This document shows, piece by piece, positions 47,242 through 58,900 of a DNA stretch of 64,000 bases. This stretch comes from Symbiodinium natans. Taxonomy: Eukaryota > Sar > Dinophyceae > Suessiales > Symbiodiniaceae. Position 1 is the first letter of the stretch. Every line of letters starts with the position of its first letter. The notes under the pieces are model-generated. The model did no database searches. It saw only the letters and a list, made by a program, of their open reading frames with translations, and was not told the DNA's origin. The stretch lies in contig CAJNDS010002535.1 in assembly GCA_905221605.1 (NCBI GenBank), positions 432,501 through 496,500 of the forward strand, in the 5' to 3' direction. A program made the position numbers and the translations under genes.

Positions 47242-48426
47242 ATTTTGAGAGCTGACCATCTAAATGCAGATGCCACATAATCCACCCCAGAAACTACCCA
47301 TGAACCGCGGGGGCTCGCTGGGGCATCTTCCTCTATCAGTTCCCGAACTATTTCGTCTTCACCGATTTAGAGTTTTTTTGGAATGTTTTAGGGTTCTTAG
47401 GGTTTGAGTATTTTTGAGTTCTTTGTGAGTTTTTAAGGTCTCAATAGAGCATCAGGTTCAAAAGAGGTCTTGCGGGAGCTCGCTGAGCCCCCTCGCACCA
47501 GCAGCACACTCAAAACTTTCACTTCAAGCAAAGCACCACCCGTGGGCCATCAGGGGCGCTTCAAGGTACTTCAGGCTTCAGGGTTGGAAGTTTCTGGAGC
47601 ATCAAGGCTTAGGGGTTTTGGGGGGGTTTAGGGGGTTTGGGGGGTTTAGGGGGTTTAGGGGGTTGAGGGGGGGTTTAGGGGTTGGGGTGTTGGGGGCTTC
47701 GGGCTTAGGGGAATTTGGGCTTGAACTCAGTGGCTTCTGGATGTTGAAGGCTTCCGCTAAACCCTAAACCATAAACCCGAATATCGGGACCCTTTGGTTT
47801 CTAGGGATGATGCTTGGGGACTCAGCAACCCAGGGTCTGGAGGGCTTGGGGATAGCAACGCATCATCGATCGCGGAACGAGTGTGAAAACCCTAAACCCT
47901 AAACCCTCCTGTCTTTGCCATCCCTTTTCTTGGGGGAAACCCTCCAAACCATAAACCCGAAACCATAAACCCTAAACCCTAAACTTCGCCGTAAACACCC
48001 TAACCCCCAAACTCTAGTGGCTCACGGGAAGCGCACAAACTCTCCTCACTGCAAAGTGTGCCCCTCATTGGTCTCAGCCTGCGCAGATTTTGCGTTAGGC
48101 TTTGCTTAGGGGCTTACCCTAAACCCTAGAAACCCTGATCCTAAACCCTAAACCCTCAACCCCAAACCCTCAACCCTAAACCCTTTAAACCGAAACCCTC
48201 AACCCTAAACCCTAAGGGATTTCGGAGCTTAGAAAGGGGGCTTAGTACCCCAACCCTAACCCCTAAACCCTAAACCCTAGCAGGGATTACGGTTTAAGGG
48301 CTTCGGGGAATCGTTTGGGCTCAGGGACCTGGTTGTGACTTCCAAGCTTTGGAGAGTGCTTGGGGTCATGTTCTTGTGGGCTGCAAGATGAAGACGGCCC
48401 ATAAACTCCAAAAGCCCTCAACACGA

Positions 48427-48632
48427 ACCCCCAAAACCCCAAACCCCAAAACCCCAAAACCCCTAAAACCCCTAAAACCCCTACAACCCCAAAACCCCAA
48501 AACCCCAAAACCCCAAAACCCCAAAACCCCAAAACCCCACAACCCCACAACCCCACAACCCCACAACCCCACAACCCCACAACCCCAAAATCCCAAAACC
48601 CCAAAACCCCAAAACCCCAAAACCCCAAAACC
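48427..48632 (-). repeat. CCCCAAAA octamer array with an internal CCCCACAA block
   Basis: About 25 eight-base units, with about six consecutive CCCCACAA variants in the middle. It lies just 3' of the pyrophosphatase stop and is the inverted counterpart of the 51549-51912 array. Confidence 0.97.
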
Positions 48633-48732
48633 TTGGGATGTTCCCCCTTATACACACAGTCTTAATGATTTTTGTACCCCCTATGATAAAATGCCTATGG
48701 AGGAGAGTTAGTATAAGATAAAACATCCCAAG
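48633..48732. mobile_element. MITE-like element, family B, copy 3
   Basis: CTTGGGATGTTCCCCCTTAT at the left and ATAAGATAAAACATCCCAAG at the right are inverted repeats. It abuts the octamer array directly and ends 90 bases from the pyrophosphatase stop codon. Confidence 0.82.
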
Positions 48733-48821
48733 CTAAACCCCTAAACCCCTCAACCCCTAATTAAACCCTAAACCCTTAAACCCCAATTCCCAAACCCAAC
48801 CCCCCTCCCTCCCAGCGGACC

Positions 48822-51800
48822 TCACAGGGCCGCCTGTCCCAGGAAGCCGTGGCCGTTGTTGATGGCGGCGAAGTAGGCAGCGAAGACCAGGGACACGATG
48901 GCCTTGCAGGAAACGAGATATAGACCCTAAATCCGACTAAGCCCTATAAGCCTAATGAACCCTAAACCCTCATCAATCCTAAACGCCTAGAAACCCTCAA
49001 GGCTTTGGTTCGGTTCATATGGCCTCGTCGGCAGGAAACGATGTTCGTCTTCAAAGCCCGAAAATCTTACAGGCCTAAGCGCTGCAACTAGCTGCTCGAT
49101 GCTCCTTCCAAGATCGTCAGGGCAACCTCAAGACATCATGTACCTAGTTTGCAAAACCTGAAACCCTAAATTCTAAAACGGAAAAGCCAGTCGCCCCGAA
49201 TCTTGCGCCACAGTTGTCTCCCTGCCTGCAGCTTCATGACGATGTTCAGTGCCGGTCCGGAGGTGTCCTTGCCGAGAGAATGCGTGTGGAGTACTAGACC
49301 CAAGAGTAACCCCCAAGAACTAAAGGGCACCCTTCTTAAGGGAACTAAGCCCTGAACAAAGGGAACAAGGGCATCCTCTGGGTCCTAGAATATGTAGAAA
49401 GCTGTTTAAACTTTTTCGGGTCCCTCACAGCGAGGCCCTGGGAGCTGAGGAGGGCCAGACGTTCCCTAAGCCCTAAGCCCGCACACCCTTTGAGTTCCCC
49501 AAACCAAAACCCTAAACGCTAAACCCTCATACGGCCTAGAAGCCCTAAGCCCTAAACCCTAAACCCTAAACCCTAAACCCTGAACCCTAAACCCTAAACC
49601 CTAAACCCAAGCGTACGCAGTAGGGTTTCGAGTTGACTTGGCCCACCTTGAAGGGATCCCCGACGGTGTCGCCCTGCACAGCCGCGTCATGGGCCTCCTT
49701 GGCCTGGTTTAGGGTTTAGGGTTGTTTAGGGTTTAGGGTTTAGGGTTTAGGGCTTTAGGGTTTAGGGTTTAGGGTTTAGGGTTTAGGGTTTAGGGTTTAG
49801 GGTTTAGGGTTTAGGGTTTAGGGTTTAGGGTTTAGGGTTTTAGGGTTTTAGGGCTTCTGGGCCTTCTTGCTCAGGGAGGCTTGAAGGTTTCAGGCGTTTA
49901 GGGGTTAGGGCTTATAGGGTTTAGTTTTGGGTTTAGGGTTTAGGGTTTAGGGCTTCTAGGCCTTCGTGCTAACGGTTTAGGGTATGGGGCTCATAGGGCT
50001 TTTAGGGCGAACGGTTAAGGGTCTAGGGTTCAGAGTTTGGGGTCAAGGGTTTTCCGGGTGTGGGGCTTAGCTTTAGGTTAGTACTTCAGGGCAAAGGTCG
50101 GGCTTCAAAGTTTAGGTTTACGTGCCCCTGAACCCCAACACCCAAATTCCGTAGGCTGCCAAGAGAAGAGGGCTGGAGCATCGGGGGGAACCCTAAACCC
50201 TAAACCCGGTTGTGCCCCCCTAAACCCCACAACCTAAACCCTAAACCCTAAACCCTAAACCCTAAACCCTGAACCCTAAACCCTAAACCCTAAACTTAAA
50301 CCAACCCTAAACCGCACCAGGAAGCGAAGGCCTGCACCCTGTCGCCTGTCCAGCCCTTCGAAAAAACGGGTACACCTTTTGGTCCAAATGGGGCCTGATA
50401 AGCGAACCTAAGCCCACTTCAGGGTACTTCTAACCCTACTGATAAGTACCCATGAACCTCCAAGTATCTAGACCCAAGAGTAACCCAGGAATAGAAAGGG
50501 GTACCCTTTTTGGTTTAAAGGGGCTTCCTAGGTATTGTGAGAAGGGCATGCTGAAGAATGGTCCCCAAGTCCAAGGCTAAAGAGTTCCCCAGGTAAGTGT
50601 GCCTAAATAACACCCCAAGCCCACCACAAAAACCAACCCACTAGTCCTGATAAACGAAGCAACCCACCCCGCCCCCCGCCCCAAACCCAAATCCCAAACC
50701 CCAAACCCTAAACCCTGAACCCCCCCCCCCCTCCAACAAAAAACACACACAAAACACTCAAACCCCTAAGCGAAAAGAACAAAAGCTGGCCGGGGGCGTC
50801 GCCTTGGGCGCCGCCTTGATCTCGTCCGGGGTGCGGGGGTTCTTCGTGTAGCGAAGCCTCGGCTTCATCTGAAACGTTAGGTTTGCTTTCTGTTTATCCT
50901 CTGTTTTCGTTTTGTTGTGTGTGTGTGTGTGTTTTAATTCTTCTTTTTGTTTTGTTTTCTTTTTTTTTTTTTTAGGGGGGGGGGGGAGGAGGTGGGTTTA
51001 GGGTCATTTTCGGGTTTAGAGTTTAGAGTCTAGGGTTCAGGGTTCTGGGTTCAGGGCTTAGGGCACCCCAACCCTGGACCCCCCGAACCCTCCCGTGCTT
51101 CAAGCCAAGGAGGCTCCGGATCATCGGAGAAGCCGTTCTTGATGAACTTCTTGCCTTTTTGGGTTTGGGGTTTCGGGGTTTCGGGGTTTAAGGTTTAGGG
51201 TTTAGGGTTTTAGGGTTTAGGGTTTAGGGTTTAGGGTTTAGGGCTTGCTGGGAGAAAGCTTTGGGAGCAGGACTGACATCGGAGGGTGCTCGGGTCGCAA
51301 AGGCCCCAGGGTGGCAGTGGGACCGGTCCTTTAAGTCCTTGAGGGGTAAAAGGACTCAAGGGTTTGCGGCTTTGGGTCTTAGGTCGTAGGGTTTTGGGGG
51401 GGTTTAGGGTTTAGGGTTTTGGGTTTAGGGTTTCGGGTTTGGGGGTATAGGGTTTGGGGTTTGGGGGGTTTGGGTGTGCCTTTGGCTCCCGAGAGGCTCC
51501 CCAAAAGGGTCTGCGGCTTAGGGGGCTGGGGTCTTGGGGCTTTGGGGTTTCGTGGTTTCGGGGTTTGGGGTTTTGGGGTTTTGGGGTTTTGGGGTTTTGG
51601 GGTTTTGGGGTTTTGGGGTTTTGGGGTTTTGGGGTTGTGGGGTTGTGGGGTTGTGGGGTTGTGGGGTTGTGGGGTTTTGGGGTTTTGGGGTTTTGGGGTT
51701 TTGGGGTTTTGGGGTTTTGGGGTTTTGGGTTTTGGGGTTTTGGGGTTTTGGGGTTTTGGGGTTTTGGGGTTGTGGGGTTTTGGGGTTTTGGGGTTTTGGG

Positions 51801-54800
51801 GTTTTGGGGTTGTGGGGTTTTGGGGTTTTGGGGTTTTGGGGTTTTGGGGTTTTGGGGTTTTGGGGTTTTGGGGTTTTGGGGTTTTGGGGTTTTGGGGTTT
51901 TGGGGTTTTGGGACAAACCCTAACCCTAAACCCTAAACCCTCAAGATCCTAAACCCCTTAGAAACCCTCTGAGCCAGGGCGCAGTTGTCCCAGGCGCCGC
52001 CCGAGTTGGACATGGAGATGGCCAGCTGCACCGATGAGCCCAGGGAGCCCGTGAGGAGCCCGAAGACTGCCTGTTTTGGGTTTCTTTTGGGTGTTTAGGG
52101 TTTAGGGTTTCGGGTTTAGGGCTTAGGGTCTAGAGGGGTGGGGCTCGGGGGGGGGGGGGGGGTGCCGGGGGGGTGGGTGGGGGCTGGGGGGGGGGGGGGC
52201 TGGGGGGCGGGGTGTGGGGGGGGCCGGGGGGGGGGAGGGGTCTTTTCGGGTAGGGCTTAGGGTGTTGGGGTTTATGGTTTCGGGTTTAGGGTTGAGGGCT
52301 AGCCCTAAACCCTAAAGCGCCGAAAGCCTTGGAAACATAAAATTAAAACGCAAAAACCTTGAACACGTCGTCCCGCAAGGCCATCAACCCTAAACCCCAA
52401 AGCATCCTAAGCCCTACCCCCAAACCATCCTAAACCCGAAACCCTACACCCTAAACCCTAAACCCTAAACTCGAAACCCGAAACACCAAACCATCCAAAA
52501 ACCTAAACCCCGAACGAATCCTAAACCCCTGAACCCCTAAACCCCGAATCCTAAACCCGAAACCCCAACCATCCCAAACCCGAAAAAAACATCCCAAGTC
52601 CTCATCCCCCGAAACCCTAAGCCCCAAACCCCAAACCATAAACCCGAAAGATCTCGTCCCGACCTGCACACCGAAGAAAGTTCCCGCCAGCAAGGGGGAG
52701 AGGATCCTTTCCAGGTTCAAGCTCTTTAGGAGGGTTTTAGGTGCTTGGGGTTTAGGGTTGAGGGATTGGGGTCGGCTACAGGCTTTGAGGGTTTCTTGGC
52801 ATCTTTGAGGGGGTTTTCAGGCCTTGAAGTTTAGGTACTGGACGAGATGGGTTCCTATTATTCGTTGTCGACTCTATTTGACCATTCTTCTCGAGAATGT
52901 GTTCCTGTTCCTCACTGAGACCAGCACATGATTAAGCGTATCGAGTTGTAAGCCTGTGTGGATGATTGGAGTTTTTGGAAATTTGTTTGTGATGATTTAT
53001 TGGGGGGGAGGGGTGGGGGCCCCTGAGGGTGGGAGTTGCGGGGCGGGGGGCCTCACTTGAGCCCTCTAGACCCCAAGCCGTCCCGGGCCACGAAACACAG
53101 CCTTCAACCCTAAACCCTAAACCCTGAACCCTAAACCCTGAACCCTAAACTCTAAACCCTAACCGGGATTCAGCACCAGTGGGGGGCATGCACAAGAGCC
53201 AAAGGCCGAGCCGAGCGGCACTAGGCAGGCAGGAGCCACCATCTCGTACAGCGAGGCCTCGGGTTTAGGGTTTGGGGTTTAGAGTTTGAGGTTTAGGGTT
53301 TGGGGTTTAAGGTTTAGGCTTTAGGGTTCAGGGTTTGGGGTTTAGGGTTCAGGGTTTGGGGTTTCGGATTTGGGGTTTGGGGTTTCGGGTTCAGGGTTTC
53401 AATGCGACTCCAAACCCCTGAGCCCTGCACCCCAATACACGTACGTGCACGCCCTGATTCAGAGACGACTTGGTTCTGCAGCACTGCACGTGTGGTATTT
53501 AAGGGTTTGCCACTCTGTTCAGGAGTTTCGGGCGTCACTTGCTAAACCCTACACCCCAAACCCGAGCCCTAAACCCCAAACACGTTAAACCCTAAAACCA
53601 AAGCCACGCAATTTCCACAGGCTTAGGCTTGGCGTGAGCTCTCAACGGGCCACCCCCTCAAGCCTAAACAGGGGACCAGACCCCTCAACCCCAAACCTTA
53701 AACCATTCTGGCTTAGGAAGCCCCGCAAGTCCCCGAAGAAGACCCTGTGCAATTGTTTGAAAGCTGGAAAGTTGTGCGCGTTGGGCACGTTTGCAGTTTG
53801 GTTGGTTTGGTGAGTCTGGGTGTGGGGCTGACTAAACCCCTAAACCTGAACCCCTAAACCCTAACCCCAAAACCCCCCCCCCCCCTCAAAACCCGAAAAA
53901 CCTGAACCCAAAACTCAAAACCCAAAACCCAAAACCCTAAACCCTAAACCCTAAACACCCACAAGCTTACCTCACCAAATCTCGGGGCCTCCGTCGAGAT
54001 GTGGATGCAGGTGAGCGAGTCGGGCTTCAGCCTGGGGAAGGTCATGGATCTGGCGGATTTTAGGGCAAGTTTAGGGGCTTTAGGGTTTAGGGTTTAGGGT
54101 TTTGGGTTTTGGGTTTAGGGTTTAGGGTTTAGGGTTTAGGGTTTAGGGTTTAGGGTTTGCTGGGATTCAGATCAGGGATCCTGCAAACCTCAAACCCACA
54201 ACCCGAACCCCTAAACTGAAAATAGGTACCCCAGTATGGGGTGTTAGGGTATACGTTGAGGGAGGAAGGATGAGAGTTGATGGGCGGTAGGCCTCCTCAC
54301 GCATCACCCAAGACCTACAAGAGCCCCAAACCCTAATCCCGAAACCCTAAACACTAAACCCCTAAACCCCTGAAACCCCAAAACCCCTGAAACCCTGAAC
54401 CCCTGAAACCCCTAAGCCCCTGAAACCCCTAGACCCCAAACCCCGCAATCCCTGCTTGACGCTGGAGGCGCTCATCGCTGCCGTCGAGGAGGGTCTTTCC
54501 CTTGGAGTCCTTCACGCTGAACTGCCTGGAGACAAGGGGGGGGGAGATTTAGGGCGTTGAAGGATTCAGGGCGTTTAGGGTTTCGGTTTTGGGGTTGAGG
54601 GTTTAGGATGTGTGGGGTTTGGGGTTTAGGGTTTAGGGTTTAGGGCTTGGGGCTTGGGGTTTGGGGTTTGGGGTTTGGGGTTTGGGGTTTGGGGTTTGGG
54701 GTTTGGGGTTTGGGGTTTGGGGTTTGGGGTTTGGGGTGTGGGGTTTGGGGTTTGGGGTTTGGGGTTTGGGGTTTGGGGTGTGGGGTTTGGGGTTTGGGGT

Positions 54801-55348
54801 TTGGGGTTTGGGGTTTGGGGTTTGGGGTTTGGGGTTTGGGGTTTGGGGTTTGGGGTTTGGGGTTTGGGGTTTGGGGCCTATGGCTTATTCGAGTCCCACA
54901 CTACCTCGTAGAACCAACCTCTTGGTACCCTTTTTCGGGTGTTTCCTGGAAGAAGGATCGTATCGTACTTCACAGTATCTTCAGGGGCCTAAACCCCAAA
55001 CCCCGGACCCTAAACCCTAGCCCTAAACCCTAAACCCTAAACCCCAAACCCTAAACCCCAAACCCCACACCCTAGTTGGGGGACGATATCCGCTCATTGC
55101 TGCAACGATGACCCTCTTCGAGGGAGAGGCTTTGAAGGCGTAGGACGTGCACGGCGCAACCGCACCTCACACTTCATCATCCTACCCTAAAACGCTGAAC
55201 CCTAAACCCCAAAACTCCCAAAACCTAAACCCTAAACCCTAAACCCTAAACCCCAAACCCTCAACCGAAGTCCTTCAACACCCCAGAGCTTGCAACGGAA
55301 CTCGGGAAATCTCGGCCTCTTCACCTCGGCGACCATCTCGCCCGCCGC
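48822..55348 (-). CDS. H+-pyrophosphatase C-terminal exons 12-22
   Basis: Eleven exons of 32-88 nt encode the last 190 residues. In order they give AAGEMVAEVKRQF, a lysine-rich loop, LKPDSLTCIHISTEASLYEM, a helix with LSPLLAGTFFGVQ, GSLGSSVQLAISMSNSGGAW, KKFIKNGFSDDPE, a proline and lysine loop with RYTKNPRTPDEIKAAPK, AKEAHDAAVQGDTVGDPFK, DTSGPALNIVMKLQ, and a final helix ending GFLGQAAL then TGA. This order matches the conserved C-terminal half of the family. The loop between KKFI and the GDT motif differs from the plant proteins. Each join preserves phase with GC donors except GT at 52664 and 49647. Confidence 0.92.
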
Positions 55349-55883
55349 CTGAGGAGGGTCTACAGCACGCCTTCTTTTGGGTTTAGGGTTTAGGGTTTAG
55401 GGTTTAGGGTTTAGGGTTTAGGGTTTAGGGTTTAGGGTTTAGGGTTTAGGGCTTAGGGCTTAGGGTTTAGGGTTTAGGGTTTAGGGTTTCGGGTTTCGGG
55501 TTTAGGGAGGGTGCGTTCGGCCTTCAGGTTCAGAGGTTAGGGTTCACAGGGGCTTCGGTTTCCCGGTGCAGGGTTCACAGGGGCTTCGGTTTCCGGGGAG
55601 CACAACATACATATCTTGAGTGGCAACGCAAAGGAAATGTAGTTGTGGGTCCATGCCTTATGGTGTTTCGAAGTGAGGCGAATAATGAGGTTACTTTTGG
55701 GGGGTCACTTCCTGGCCAGGTGCCTTGCCGACGGACTTCATGGTCAGCGCGGCGAACCAGTAGGGGACCATGCAGCCGATGATGAGGAAGGCAAAGGTGA
55801 CGGGCTCCAGGATGTTGACGCCCGTCTTCACACGGAGGCGCACGACGAAGGCGCCGTAGAGGGCCAGGGACACGAGGGCGGCG

Positions 55884-55915
<32 letters not shown>

Positions 55916-58900
55916 TGTGGTGTTGCCGGCGGCGTCCAGGGCGTCTGTGCGGCGGCGCACCTCGGGGCCGAAGAGCGCCATCTCCGCGATGCCGCCGGCG
56001 TTGTCCGAGATGGGGCCGAAGCCGTCGATGGTCAGGCCGCAGGCAAGCGTGGCGAGCATGCCCAGGGCGGCCAAGGCGATGCCGTAGAGGTCGCAGAGCT
56101 GGAAGGACACGTAGATGGCCGAGGACAGCACGAAGACGGGGACGATGCAGCTCTTGTAGCCCAGGGCCAGGCCTTGGATGATGTTCACAGCCGTGCCGAA
56201 CTTGCAGGCACTGGCCAGCTCGCGCGTGGGCACATAGGTGTGGGAGGTGAAGTACTCCGTGACCAAGCCAATGATGAGGCCACCCACACAGCCCATGGTG
56301 GCGCAGATGAAGCACTTGAAGGGGCTGCCAGTGATCTTGGCCGGGTGGCCGTCCTCCGTCAGGCGCACACCCTCCAAGCGGAACTCTGCCGGGAGCAGGA
56401 CGACGGCCATGTAGTAGATGACGGGGAGCATCAGGACTGCGGTGAGCACCATCTGCACCTTCAGCACACGCTCGATGTCCGGCTCATCCTTGACGGGCGA
56501 GATGTTGGTGGCCACGAAGCCACAGAGAATGCAGATCACGATTCCGGCAGCCGAGATGGCCAGAGGGAAGAGCATGGCATCCCATCCGGCCTCTGCCAGC
56601 GTGTTGTGCGAGCCCTCCACCGCTGCCGCAGCGATGACCAGCGCGGCACAGGTACTCTCCGCGAAGGAGCCGAAGAGGTCGGCGCCCATGCCGGCAATGT
56701 CGCCCACGTTGTCGCCCACGTTGTCGGCGATGGTGGCGGGGTTGTTGGGATCGTCCTCATCGAGGCCCGCAACGACCTTGCCCACCAGGTCCGCACCGAC
56801 GTCGGCGGCCTTGGTGTAGATGCCGCCGCCGACGCGGCCGAACATCGCCACGGTGCTGCCACCCAGGCCATAGCCCGCCGCGCAGTCGAACAAAATCTCC
56901 CAGTCGTCGGCGTCCGGGTAGACGGTGCGGTAGAAGCTCAGCAGCACCCACAGCACAAACACACCCAGGGAGCACAGCGCGTAGCCCATCACGCTGCCGC
57001 CACGGAAGGCGGTGTTGAAGCCCAGGGTGTAGCCTGAAGGTTCTTTTGGTTTCTAAAATAACTGCTGGAAAAACCCTCAGCCCTTAACCCTAAACCCCAA
57101 GCCCTAAACCTTTACGGCAGGCAAGGAGTCGGAAAACAGGAACAACATGAAACCAAACAATTTCTTCGAGCCGCCATGATGAGCACAGGCCAGGGTGGTG
57201 CGGGCGTTGGAGAAGGTGGCGATCATCATGCCAAGGAAACCACAGAGCATGGAGGTGAATGCACCTCTTTGGGATTTGGATTCTTAGAGTTCAGGAGGTC
57301 TCTCAAGGAGTACCTCTAAACCTCTAAACCCCCAAACCCCTAGATCCCTAAACCCCGAAACCCCTAAACCCCGAAACCCCTAAACCCCTAAACCCCTAAA
57401 CCCTAAACCCCTAAACCCCTAAACCCCTCAACCCCTAAACCCCTACACCCCTACACCCCTAAACCCCGAAACCCCTAAACCCCTTAAACCCTAAACGCTT
57501 ATGAGTTACAAGTGGAGGCGTTCTGGACTGGTAAGTAGTGCTTATTTGGGGTTTAGGGCTTCTAGGGCTTGGGAGTCCGCACAGCCTGTCAAGAAGGCGC
57601 CCGCCGTCAGCTGACCCTGGAGGCTGCTCTTGGTGCCCCAGGACCTGGGCTTTCGGGGGTTAGGGTTTAGGATTTAGGGTTTAGGGTTTAGGGTTTAGGG
57701 TTCAGGGTGTAGGGGCTAGGGGCTTAGGATTTAGGGTTTAGGGTTTAGGGGCCCAGGGCTTAGGTGTAGGGTTTAGAGTTTCTGGAGTTTATTGGCCTAG
57801 GGGTGCAATATAGGGCCTGAATAATTAAAATGGGGTTTCAGGGGTTATTGTTGTATACCTCCCCTAACCCCCCCAAACCCCCCTCAAAGCCTCCCTAAGA
57901 CTCCTAAACCCTAAACCCCGCTAAAGCCCAACAACACCCCCTAAAGCCCCCTTAACCCCCCTAAACCCAAAGCCTAAACCCTACACCCTAAACTCTAAAC
58001 CCTATAATGTTGGACCCGCTTTAGTATTGGCCCCCTCTTTAAAGACAACTTGGCTGAATTATTCAGGACACCCTGACTGTTTGGGAGTCCCTCTTTAAAG
58101 ACAAATCGTCCGGGCGCCATAAGAAAATTCCACGTGGCGCGCCTTTAAAAAAGATTGCCGGGCCCTGTTAAACTTATCTAAACTCCCTATTAAAATCATA
58201 TAAACCCCCGGGGCCGTCTAAACAGAGCAAAATCCAGCCTCGACTGTTCAGGCCCACACTAAAGAGGGTTCAACATTAAACCCTAAACCCTAAACCCTAC
58301 ACCCTAACCCTAAACCCTAAACCCTAAACCCTAAACCCTAGACCCTAAACCCCAAAACCGAACGTTCCAAAACCCAGGCTGGGCTGCACGAGCGCGTAGA
58401 TCAAAATCGAGAAGGCGAGGCAGAAGCCCGTGCAGATGGCATACTCCACCTTCCAGCCCCGTCACGGCTAGGGATTTAGGAGGGTTTAGGGGCTAAGGGG
58501 TTAAGGGGTTGAGGGGGCTAAGGGGTTAAGGGGTTGAGGGGGTTAAGGGGTGAAGGGGTTAAGGGGTTAAGGGGATAAGGGGTGAAGGGGTGAAGGGGTG
58601 AAGGGGTGACGGGGTGAAGGGGTGAAGGGGTGAAGGGGTGAAGGGGTGAAGGGGTGAAGGGGTGAAGGGGTGAAGGGGTGAAGGGGTGAAGGGGTGAAGG
58701 GGTGAAGGGGTGAAGGGGTTAAGGGTTTACCCTCTTTTGCCCCACCACGGCATTCCTCTCGCAAGCCCAACGCATTTCCCTCGCATTGCCTTGCCGGAGT
58801 TCGCCCCTGGTACTTACTGGTTCTAAGTAGAGACTCCGGAATAAATCTACAGGGTTTATTGGCCTACAGGGCTTATCGGCCTCACAGGGTTTTAAGGGCT

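Noticed and set aside
51549-51912. Ciliate macronuclear telomere (T4G4)
   Set aside because: The array is internal, is one of many unit types, and the gene around it has introns and splice sites unlike ciliate macronuclear genes.
51419-51952. 177-codon Gly-Phe-Trp protein and its Pro-Lys antisense
   Set aside because: They are direct translations of the TTTTGGGG octamer array.
54647-55033. 128-codon Gly-Val-Trp-Leu protein
   Set aside because: It is a translation of the TTTGGGG array inside a pyrophosphatase intron.
55575-56315. 246-codon His/Arg-rich frame on the - strand
   Set aside because: It overlaps the pyrophosphatase exon in another frame of the same strand and is a GC-rich shadow.
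55643-57037. 464-codon open frame on the + strand
   Set aside because: It is the antisense shadow of the H+-pyrophosphatase exon; the - strand frame has unmistakable family motifs.
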